DNA of 64,000 nucleotides. Source: Ophiocordyceps camponoti-saundersi (nom. inval.). Its lineage: Eukaryota > Ascomycota > Sordariomycetes > Hypocreales > Ophiocordycipitaceae. The notes beneath the pieces are model-generated. The model did not search any database. It saw nothing but the letters and a program-made list of their open reading frames with translations, and was not told the DNA's origin. The translations under genes and the position numbers were made by a program. Positions within the stretch are counted from its first letter, which is position 1. Each line of letters begins with the position of its first letter. This document shows positions 54,218 through 64,000 of this stretch, piece after piece. The stretch lies in contig PDHQ01000039.1 of assembly GCA_003339415.1 (NCBI GenBank), positions 62,001 to 126,000 on the forward strand. The letters run 5' to 3'.

Positions 54218-55324
54218 AGTGAGGCGCCTCTGCTGCATGCATTGGGCCTCACGATGTGAAGGTTGGCTTGGCGTGTAGAGTCGACACAGATTTGCTTGAT
54301 GCCGGGAGGGTTCACACTGAGGTGCAGGGTAGCTCTCTTCACTCCGCGTTTGAGCCCGGTCGCTTCGGTCATGACTGCTTTTCAACGCTTACTCGTCCAC
54401 ACCGCGTGGCTCTTAAGGAGATTCTAGAAGATCTAACGAGCAGATGAAAGAGCAAGTGTAATAACCTTGAAAAGGATAAATGCCCATCAACTGAATCGAA
54501 GGCCTGAAAACAAGGTACTAAGTAGGTAGTCGAAAATCGCTTAAGGAACAAGTTGGATCCTGAGCAGATATGCACAGTCGAGCCTATTTCTACGGTAGCT
54601 GGATACCTACTGTATGATACCTTTTGTTGTAGTCACTATGATCAGAGTTTATTGACTCTCGAATTCAGCAAACATGAGCAGGCTGAAGAAGTAGAGGACG
54701 GACTCGGCTTTCTGTCCCATACTCTGGCCACGTCAATACGTAGTTGTCCGCTGGCCAAGTTATGTGCACGCTACCCTTCAGTGATTATCACAGAAGCAGT
54801 TTACCAATGTAAGCTCATGTTTCAAGAGCACTATGATTCACAAATTTGATAGCCATCTTCCCAGATTTTCACTCTTCTCTCCAAAGTCTTCACAATTTGA
54901 TTCCTCTGCGGCAAAGCAAGCAGTGAAGTCGGTTTAAACAGGCGATGACTAATATGGATCATATGACTCCGAAGGTTGCGGCAGTTAGTATGTAGCGGCC
55001 TGTTCCGGGCGAATCTTAGCAGAATGAACCTCATGGCCAATTAAAATCCAGGCGCGAAATTGGATCGCGTTAAGACGCGTCTGCACTTTAAGCACCTCAG
55101 GGCAAATCACACACCACGTCACGAGAGTGTCATTGCGTCGTCTCAAGCCTGTTTTCTCCTCAAGTCATTGACGCTTTCGACTGAAGCTTTGGAACTAATC
55201 GCATATAGTCTCCTGAAGACGGCTTCAACCGACTGTTGTCGAGTTCCAGATCGTCAGCCCCATGACAGCAAAACACTCGACCAAGCCCTGCCGTACCAAA
55301 GAGCTTCGGGGCTCCTCCTGAAGC
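54218..55324. other. Divergent intergenic region COX20 / POL2
   Basis: 1.1 kb, more AT-rich than its neighbours at 54440-55080. A 98-residue frame starts at 54553, but it has no recognisable motif or coding bias and is not accepted. The POL2 promoter should lie at the right end. Confidence 0.45.
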
Positions 55325-58300
55325 ATGCCAAACACAAGACTTCGACAACCGCAAAAGGGAATCCGCCGCGGCGGCAAGTCGGCCTACCATGGCGGCGGTC
55401 GAACCTTCGCCGCTTCGTCCCGGGCCGAAGGCACCTCGGCTGATGAGAAGTGGGAGCGCACGCGGCTGGCCAACATAATCGACGAGAACATGGGCTTTAC
55501 CCGTTACGAAAGCGGAAAACGCAAAGACGGCTGGCTCGTCAGCGTGCAGCCTACGTCGATCCATGATGAACGAATACCCGGAGGCCGAGCTGCCCTCGAC
55601 TGTTATTTCATCGAGGCCGATGGATCGACTTTCAAGGCAACGATCGAATACGAGCCCTACTTTCTGATTGCTGCCAAAAAGGGTCGCGAGTCCGAAGTCG
55701 AAGAATGGGTGAAGCGCGTCCCTGGTGGCGGCGTGGTCAAGACCATCCGCAGGGTCGAGAGGGACGACCTGAAGATGCCCAACCATCTACTGGGCCATCG
55801 TCGGACTTTCTTAGAGCTTCGGTTTGCCAACGTGAGCGATCTGATGGCGGCCAAGAGAGACATCATGCCGGTGGCGGAGAAGAATAAGAAGAACATGGAC
55901 GCAATGGACACATACGCCGAAGTTGTCATGGCGAACGGTGACTTTGATCTTTTTGATGACGATTTACGAGACGATGATCGAGGCGCTGCCAAAACCTTCA
56001 AAGACGCAAGCGACTTCATTGTTGATATGCGCGAGTATGACGTGCCTTACCATGTCAGAGTCATGATCGATCTCGGTAAGCCGCTGGCCGTTTCGTTGCC
56101 TCTGCTCGTCTGAACACTGACATGGTATTGGCGCAGATATAAGAGTCGGCAAGTGGTACTTTGTCGAGGCCAAGCACGGCGTCACGAGAGTCTGGGTAAA
56201 CGAAGAGCGCTCGTTACCTGCCGATCCAGTCGTCCTAGCATTCGATATCGAAACAACCAAGCTCCCTCTCAAATTTCCGGACTCCTCCGTGGACCAGATC
56301 ATGATGATCTCTTACATGATCGATGGCCAGGGCTTCCTCATCACCAACCGGGAGATCATTTCCGAAGACATTGGCGACTTCGACTACACGCCAAAGCCAG
56401 AGTATCCCGGCACGTTCCTCGTCTTCAACGAACCAAACGAAAAGGCACTGATTGAGCGCTTCTTCCTCCACATCAAAGAAGCCCGTCCCACCGTCATCGC
56501 CACATACAACGGTGATTTCTTCGACTGGCCCTACGTCGAGGCCCGAGCTAGCATCAACGGAATCGACATGTACCAAGAGATCGGCTGGCGGAAAGACGGC
56601 GAAGACCAGTTCAAGTGTGACTACGGCGTTCACATGGACTGCTTCCACTGGGTCAACCGAGACTCGTATCTGCCTCAGGGATCGCGGGGCTTGAAAGCCG
56701 TCACCGTGGCCAAGCTCGGCTACGATCCGGACGAGCTGGATCCGGAGCTGATGACTCCTTACGCCAGCGAACGGCCACAAACACTAGCCGAGTACTCGGT
56801 GTCGGATGCCGTGGCTACGTATTACCTTTACATGAAATACGTCCATCCCTTCATCTTCTCCCTTTGCACCATCCTGCCGCTCGGGGGCGACGACACGCTG
56901 CGAAAGGGGACTGGAACGCTCTGCGAGATGCTGCTGATGGTGCAGGCGTACCAGAAGGAGATTGTCCTGCCCAACAAGCATCAGTCCCCCAAGGAGGCCT
57001 TTTGGGAAGGTCATCTACTCGACTCGGAGACGTACGTGGGCGGCCACGTCGAGAGTATCGAGGCCGGTGTGTTTCGATCCGACATTCCGGTTGATTTCGC
57101 CGTCGATCCGGACGCTATCGACGAGCTGTTGCGGGACCTGGACGCGGCTCTCAAGTTCGTCGTGACAGTGGAGGAGAAGAAGTCGATGGACGACGTGGAG
57201 AACTACGACCAAGTTCGACAACAGATCGTCGACAAGCTCGTGAAGCTCAAAGAGACGCCAAACCGTCACGAGCAGCCGCTCATCTACCATTTGGATGTGG
57301 CATCCATGTATCCGAATATCATGACCACCAATCGGCTGCAGCCGGATTCTATGATTTCAGAGTCCGACTGCGCCGCCTGTGACTTTAATCGACCGGGAAA
57401 GACATGCGACAGGCGAATGCCGTGGGCCTGGAGAGGGGAGTATCTGCCGGCCAAGCGTGACGAGTACAAGATGATACGTAACGCGCTGGAAAACGAAAAG
57501 TTCCCCAGCAAAACACCACACGGGCCGACGCGGACATTTACAGATCTCAGCGCGGACGAGCAGGCGGCCCTGATTCGCAAGCGGCTGCAACTCTACTCGC
57601 AAAAGGTCTATCACAAGATCCACGACTCGACTACCATCGTCCGTGAGGCCATCATCTGCCAGCGTGAGAATCCTTTCTACATCAACACGGTCCGCGACTT
57701 TCGAGATCGGCGGTATGACTACAAGGGCAAAGCCAAGGTCTGGAAGGGTAAGGCAGACGAGCTCAAGACGTCGGGTGCGTCGGCAGGTGACGTCGACGCG
57801 GCCAAGAAGATGATCATTGTGTACGATTCGCTGCAGCTCGCCCACAAAGTCATCCTGAACTCCTTTTACGGCTACGTCATGAGAAAGGGGTCGCGATGGT
57901 ACTCCATGGAGATGGCGGGCGTCACCTGTTTGACGGGAGCCCATATCATCCAGATGGCGCGCCAGCTGGTTGAGCGCCTGGGAAGGCCTCTCGAGCTCGA
58001 CACAGACGGAATCTGGTGTATGCTGCCGGCCACTTTTCCGGAGAACTTCGCGTTCAAGCTCAAGAACGGGAAGAAGGTCAATATATCGTACCCCTGCGTG
58101 ATGCTGAATCACCTGGTTCACGACCGCTTCACCAACCACCAGTACCAGACGCTTGTCGACGCCAAGACGTTCAGGTACGAAACGCACAGCGACAACTCCA
58201 TCTTCTTCGAGGTTGACGGGCCGTACAAGGCCATGATTCTGCCGACTTCCAAGGAGGAGGACAAGAACTTGAAGAAGCGATATGCCGTCTTCAACCACGA

Positions 58301-61248
58301 CGGTAGTCTGGCCGAGCTCAAGGGCTTCGAGGTGAAGCGGCGCGGCGAGCTCAAGCTCATCAAGATCTTTCAGCAGCAGATCTTTAGTTTCTTCCTTGAG
58401 GGTCGGGACCTGGCCGAGTGCTATGCCGCCGTGGCAAAGGTGGCCAACCGCTGGCTGGACGTGCTGGACGGTAAAGGTTCGACCCTGGCCGACGAGGAGC
58501 TGATGGAGCTCATTTCGGAGAACCGGAGCATGTCAAAGACGCTAGAAGAGTACGGAACACAGAAGTCGACGAGCATCACGACGGCCCGCCGCTTGGCCGA
58601 CTTCTTGGGCCAGCAGATGGTCAAGGACAAGGGGCTCAACTGCAAGTTCATTATCTGCGCCAAGCCGCGGAACGCGCCCGTCACCGAAAGAGCCGTTCCT
58701 GTCGCCATCTTCTCGGCCGACGAGACAGTCAAGCGTACGTTCTTGAGGAAGTGGCTCAAGGAAGAGCCCGTAGATACGGACCCGCGAGCTCTCCTCGACT
58801 GGGACTACTACGCGGAACGTCTGGGGTCCGTCATCCAGAAGCTCATCACGATACCGGCGGCGCTGCAGAAAATCAAGAATCCTGTTCCGAGGGTGCCGCA
58901 CCCGGACTGGCTACAGAGGCGGATCAAGACTAAAGACGATAAGATGAAGCAGAAGAAGCTCACGGATTTGTTCGGCAAGGCGGGACTCTTCCTTGACAGC
59001 GGACCTCGACTCGATGACATGGAGGACTTTGGAGAGAAGCTGCTTCGGCCCAAACCGGTGAGTGAGGTCGTGGCATCGATACAGCCGCCGTCGACGGTAC
59101 AAAAGCGCAAGTTGGCGGATGAGAATACGACAGAGGAGGAGGCTCTGCCCAAAGAGGTGCCCGATCCGTCGGAGGACTACGCGGCGTTCCTGGCATACGA
59201 AAAGAAGAAGTGGAAGCTGCAGAAGCAGAGACGAACTCACAGAAGGAAACTGTTCGGCGAGAGAAAGAAGACGACGAACAGCAACATCCAACAGACTTTC
59301 AGGAAGCAGGCTCACGAGACGTTATTGAAGCCGTGGCAGCTGCTTCACCTCAAGGAGACCGATAGTCCCGGCATAGTGACGGCTCATGTCCTGATAGAGG
59401 GCAGGATGCACAGGTTAAGCGTCAAAGTGCCTCGACAGGTGTTCCTCAACGTGAAGAGTAAGGATCTTCCGGACGTGGAGATAAAGGGATGCGAAGTAGA
59501 GCAGGTCTACTACACACTTCCCAACGGTCACCCATCGACCTACCTGTTCAAGCTCACGGTTGCCGAGGACGTCTACCTAGCCGAAGCCGACAAGTTCGGT
59601 CAGCTCTTCGACCACGCCAGCGTCGAGGGCGTCTATGAGAGACAAGTCCCGCTGAGCATGCGAGCCGTGCTGAAGCTGGGCAACGTCTGCGCCATCGACG
59701 AGCAGAGGGAGGGCGTCTTGGGTACGGGGCTGGAGACGGGCTTTGAACTGGCCGGCCTCAAGCGCCCCACGACGACGAAACAGACGTATCTGGAGTCATC
59801 GTCAGCCATGGCGTACATCTATCTATCACACATCACCGCGGGCGAGCGTCAAATTTTCGGCATCTTCTCCAGCGCGGCCGAAATGGCTCACGTCGTCATT
59901 CTTCAACCCAGCCGCGAAGCAGCAGGACAAGATCTGCCGAGCATAGGCAAGATATACGACGAGATGCTAGCCCGGCGAGCAGAGGAAGCGGAGGGCACAA
60001 ACTGGCAAGATTGCTTCCGCTATCAAGACAAGCTTCGCTTCAAGACGATGCAGACGACGACTCGACGGAAAGCCCATCTCGAGATCAGCGACCTCGTCAA
60101 GAAGATGCGCAAGGAGGAAGCCCGCCCGATGATGCTGGTGGTCCAATCTCCACAGAGAGACCTGCTCGTCCACGACGTTCCCGTTCTGGCTGATTTTCCC
60201 CTCCTTTCTCTCAGGTACGACGCCTCGGACGGATCCCTGCCTCCGTTGGGATGGCAGACGGTGGCAGCTCGTAGACTCGTCAGTCACTATCTAGGACTCG
60301 GCTCCTGGATCCTTCATCTCACGGCCCTGGCTCGCTACGGCGACGTCCCCGTCTGTAACCTCGAGCGAGACGACGCCCGTTTCCTCATCGACGTCGCCTA
60401 CGCTCGTAGGTTACAGGCCAACGGCGTCGTGCTGTGGTGGTCGCCCGGCCCGCGTCCTGACCACGCCGGTCACGAGAAGGATGGAAGCCTGTTGCAGCTG
60501 TTGGATCAGGTCAAAATGCCTGCCGTCAACGTCCCCGGAAGCTTCTCCTCCGTCTGTATAGACGTCGAAGTGCGCAACCTCGCCATCAACACGATCCTCA
60601 CGTCTTCTCTCATCAACGAGCTCGAGGGAGGCGACGGTGCAGACGGAAGCAGCTTCGACGTCCTGACATCCGACCAGGCCTTCTCCTCCGCCGCCGTCCT
60701 CGTCCTCCGAGAGATGGTCAAGGCCTGGTGGGCCGAAGCCTGTCAAGGCAGCACCATGGCCGACGTCCTAGTGCAGCATCTGGTACGATGGGTCGAGAGT
60801 CCCGACTCGTTCCTCTACGACGGTGCGCTTCATCGCCACGTCCAGATGATGTCTCGCAAAGCTCTTCAGCAGCTCATGGCCGACTTCCGACGCGTCGGGT
60901 CAAACGTCGTCTTCGCCAGCGCCAACAGACTGATGCTTCAGACGACAAAGGCCGAGGTCGGAACCGCCTTCGCGTACAGCCAGTACATCATCAAGTCCAT
61001 CAAGAGCAAGCCGCTCTTCAACTTCATCGACCTCGAAATCAAAGAGTACTGGGACTATCTGGTCTGGTACGACGAGTTCAACTACGGCGGAAAGGCCTGT
61101 GCAGAGGTGATGGAGGCAGAAGAAGGGCAGCAGAAGTTGGAGACGGTCATGCACTGGCAGATGGCTACCTTTTTGCCTGAGATACTACGGCCTGTCTTTG
61201 AGGAGACGACGACGGCCTTTATCGAACGGATGCATGGCCTGAAGCGCT

Positions 61249-61279
<31 letters not shown>

Positions 61280-62048
61280 AAGCCATCGTCATAACCCTGT
61301 TCCGCGTACCACGCAGCTGCCGAAGAAGAAGAAGAGAGGTCAAGACGACGCAGACGACAACCGACAGGTGCTGGGCAAGCCGCTAGAGAAGTCCATCCGC
61401 AAGGCCCTGGCGGCCGTTGTGTCAAGACAACAGCGCGAGCTGCTGCACCCGGAGCTGGCCGGCGACTATAGCTTTCCGAAACTGCCAGGCTCCCATCTGG
61501 AACCGAGCAGGCCGGCGCTGGAACTCATCAAGACGGTGATGCAGGTACTCTCGCTCGAGCGAAGCGCCACGACGGAAGCCCGCCGCCTGCGAAGGGACAT
61601 GCTCTCCCTCGTCGACGTGCGCGAGTTCTCCCGAGAGGGAACATTTACCAACCCGTCGACGAGCCTGAAGCTGTCACAGGTATCATGTGACAGCTGCACT
61701 CTCGCGCGGGATCTCGACTTCTGCCGCGACGAGGTCCTGCTACAGCTCGGACCCTGGCGATGCCCGTTATGCGACGCCGCCTACGACCGTGTTGCCCTCG
61801 AGGAGAGGCTCGTGGCCGACTTGTACGCCCGAGCCGTCGAATGGGCCGTCCAGGACGTCGCCTGCGACCGGTGCCGCGCCTTGCGGGTGAATGACCTCAT
61901 GGAGCATTGTCCCTGTGGGGGGGAATGGAAGGAAGTGTTCGTCAGGGCGGACGCTGTCAAGACGGCTGAAATTATGAAGAAGGTGGCCGACTATTACGGC
62001 TTGAGGATGCTGGCCGCTGCCGTGGACGAGGTTTGTGCCGGCCTGTAA
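55325..62048 (+). CDS. POL2: DNA polymerase epsilon catalytic subunit
   Basis: Two exons, 55325-56075 and 56137-62048, 2220 residues, matching the family length. Exonuclease motifs: DIETTK (D287, E289), TYNGDFFDW (D377) and YSVSDAVATYY (D474). Polymerase motifs: DVASMYPNI (D637), NSFYGYVMRKG, and DTDG (D872, D874). The P-domain cluster Cys 662, 665 and 674 fits the iron-sulfur site of Pol epsilon. The inactive second polymerase half follows, and the C terminus has two Cys modules (CDSC at 2101-2104 with CPLC; CDRC with CPCGG) for Dpb2 binding. Role: leading-strand replication, proofreading and checkpoint signalling. A run of nine or so Asp at about 1955-1965 is a local expansion in a flexible loop. 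Spacing of active residues is three less than in budding yeast. Confidence 0.97.
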
Positions 62049-62244
62049 AGGTAAACGGGGGTTTTTGAGCCAGGGATGATGATCATGTAAGGAGAACCGG
62101 TGTTCAGGTGTTGTCGTTTCGTTTGATATGATAGGTATATATCACGCTGAACAAGATGAGCTGTTCGGTCGATTCCAGATGGGAGAGAATGAGGGAAAAA
62201 AGGGGGTAGACAGGGGCGGAGGAACCCACTTGCATCAGAGACCA
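62049..62244. other. Convergent spacer POL2 / CUE gene
   Basis: About 200 bases with both 3' ends; nothing else is seen. Confidence 0.45.
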
Positions 62245-64000
62245 TCAGCCAGCCATTCCTCCGCGGGCCATCTTCCTGGCACGACCGTCTCGTCGGTTGT
62301 GATTCGCACGCGAGGCCTTGTTCGCCTCCTTCCTCCGCCGCGCCGCCTCCGTGTCCCTCTCCTCCGTCGGTCCGGCCTGGCCCCGGCCCCGGCCCCGACC
62401 ACGTCCCCTGGACGCCCGTCCACCGCGCCCGGCCCCGTCGGTGTCGGCGTCGCTGTTTTCGGTCCCCGAGCCGGCCCTCCATGCAGTACGCTCCAGCTGT
62501 GTCTGCTGTCCAGCAAAGGCGTACTTGGCCTGCAGCCGCTTCATCTGTTGCGGATTCCTCGTCAACATGGTAGCCCAGCCCTCTATGGCCTCGTCCGTCA
62601 TGCCCGTCTCCTCTCGCAGCTTGGTTCTCGTCGCTGCTCTTCTCGTGGCGGCGTCTTTCGCAAACGTCTTGTCGTCCATTGTGTAGGCGCGGAAAAGGAG
62701 CTCCTCGTTGCTGTCGTTGACACCATCGGCTTCTTGGTTTGTCGAATCTACTGTGCCGCCGACATCGACAGCGTCGTATGTGTCGTCGCGCTCATCGTCG
62801 TCCGAGTCGAAAGCTGCCAGTGCTGAAAGGATGGCTGCTTTGCTCGGCGCCGTCGACTTGTCCCGCAAAACGTCGTCTGCCGTCCTGTCCAGCCGTTTTC
62901 CAAAGGATATTTTGGACGTGTCGGCGGCCAGGCGGTCCAACTCGTCGTCGTCGAATACATTGCGCCGTTTGGGTAATTGAGACGATGTCATAGACGGTGC
63001 CTGATGTGGAAAGGACGCTTGTTCGTGGCGTCTTCTTTGGCAGATTAGCGAGACGTGTGGCAAGAGAACAGCTCTTTAACTTACAATAATTCACTTCGGT
63101 CCGCGCTGGCGAGATGAGCTGGCAGCGACTCGCTCAGAAGACTCGCGACAACCTGCTCGACATCTTGATCATATTCATCGAGACATCTGGAAACGAAACC
63201 GGCTCCCATTTCGGGAAACAAGTCTTGAATCTGTGTTATCTTGCTCATCTGGTCGAGTAGCAACTCCGCCTCATCGTCTTGCCCCGTCGCTCGGCCTTTG
63301 CCCTTGTCTGGCCTTGTCTTGACGCGGCGTTTTGGGCGAGTCATGGGACCTTTCCTGAAGGGCTCCAGATCTGTGATTCTTTTTGTTAGAAGTTGCTGAC
63401 TGGCGCCCGAGTTGGCGACCGCCCGTAGTAACGTCCGCAGCAGCGGCGTCGCCGTGACGAGCTCAGCCACCAGCGAATCGTTGACGTTGAGGGGCCCTTG
63501 CTTGTGGGCGTCGGCGGCGCTCTTCAAAGCAAAGAGTTGATCGCCCAGCATGGCCCATTTCGGTGGCCGGGCCTCAGACACACCCACCAAACACAGATAG
63601 GTGGTTGCGATAATGACCTTGCGTAGAGGCGGGTTCATCACCCGAAAGCAAGAAACAAGGCCATCGAAAAAGTCTGATCCGGCGAGAAGAAAGGCGGAAG
63701 CATGGGAAGAAACGTGCAGTAAAGGGTTGATATCGACGAGTCGCGACTGGACGAGCTTCAGGTCACCCCGTATACCGGCAGTGAGGTGCGGGAGCAGGAG
63801 CTTCTTCAGTGAGGCGAGAGACGATTCGAGGACAGCAGGTTGTGAATCAAAGAGCTGGGCAATGATAGGCTGCACATGATTCCTCGGGTACAGTCTCGCT
63901 AGGTGGGAGAGAAAGAAACAGTCGAGTAAGATAGCGGGCGGCGAAAGAGTAAGGAGTCGAGACGTGAGCTGGAAGACAGGCTTTAAAAGCGGTGAGGCGA
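62245..64000 (-). CDS. ASCC2/Cue3-like CUE-domain protein, 5' end cut by window
   Basis: Two visible exons, 64000-63085 and 63031-62245; the frame is open to the right edge, so the start is missing. About 565 residues are seen. The N-terminal visible part is helical (HLARLYPRNHVQPIIAQLF, VMNPPLRKVIIATTYLCLVG) as in ASCC2. A CUE domain follows (ITQIQDLFPEMGAGFVSRCL, VEQVVASLLSESLP), then PKRRNVFDDDELDRL, SKAAILSALAAFDSDDDERDDTYD and an RG-rich tail (GRGRGRGRG). Known role: ubiquitin-binding subunit of the ribosome quality-control trigger complex (RQT: Slh1-Cue3-Rqt4) that splits collided ribosomes. The intron of 53 nt uses acceptor AAGAAG, chosen because it keeps the conserved frame. Confidence 0.85.

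Noticed and set aside
54553..54849. 98-residue frame in the COX20-POL2 spacer
   Set aside because: No domain, no splice partner, low-GC composition unlike neighbouring genes; cannot be supported.

Overview
The window is nuclear DNA from a filamentous ascomycete (Pezizomycotina), most likely a sordariomycete and probably Hypocreales. Evidence: dense genes on both strands; many short GT-AG introns of about 47-95 nt; a SUZ12 gene (Polycomb, kept in Sordariomycetes but lost in many other fungi); a Pex14/17-type peroxin; and scattered TAGG/TACC tetranucleotide runs. Species cannot be named from sequence alone. About two thirds is ordinary housekeeping sequence whose gene models I rebuilt by joining exons through visible splice sites; joined lengths are all in frame.

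Layout. 1-25 kb is rich in chromatin genes: SUZ12 (cut by the left edge), an F-box/LRR-like protein, an RS-rich protein, the class II histone deacetylase Hda1, the ribosome factor BRX1, a Rab11 GTPase, a 1309-residue chromodomain protein, a Pex14/17-like peroxin and the INO80 subunit IES2. IES2 is followed by a decayed tandem copy of its own last exon and by a large repeat-built protein of unknown function. 25-35 kb has long microsatellite-rich intergenic DNA, a DUF4050-like gene, a lone copia-type Gag gene without pol, and an SPX-domain low-affinity phosphate transporter.

36.0-42.2 kb is the accessory part and the best candidate for something undescribed: three adjacent genes for secreted proteins. 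Two are paralogues of a family that looks ADP-ribosyltransferase-like; the one between them, on the opposite strand, looks like an aerolysin/ETX-MTX2-type beta-pore former. They sit between phosphate transporter and Mediator genes.

42.9-64 kb returns to conserved genes: MED9, tubulin cofactor C, GPI1 (with a small membrane-protein gene whose 3' end overlaps the GPI1 start), thioredoxin, MDM35, a DEK_C/HIRIP3-like histone-binding protein, an uncharacterised protein, COX20, the DNA polymerase epsilon catalytic subunit, and an ASCC2/Cue3-like CUE protein cut by the right edge. A 10-base N gap in poly-G sequence lies at 48169-48178. No tRNA, rRNA, CRISPR array or complete transposon was recognised.
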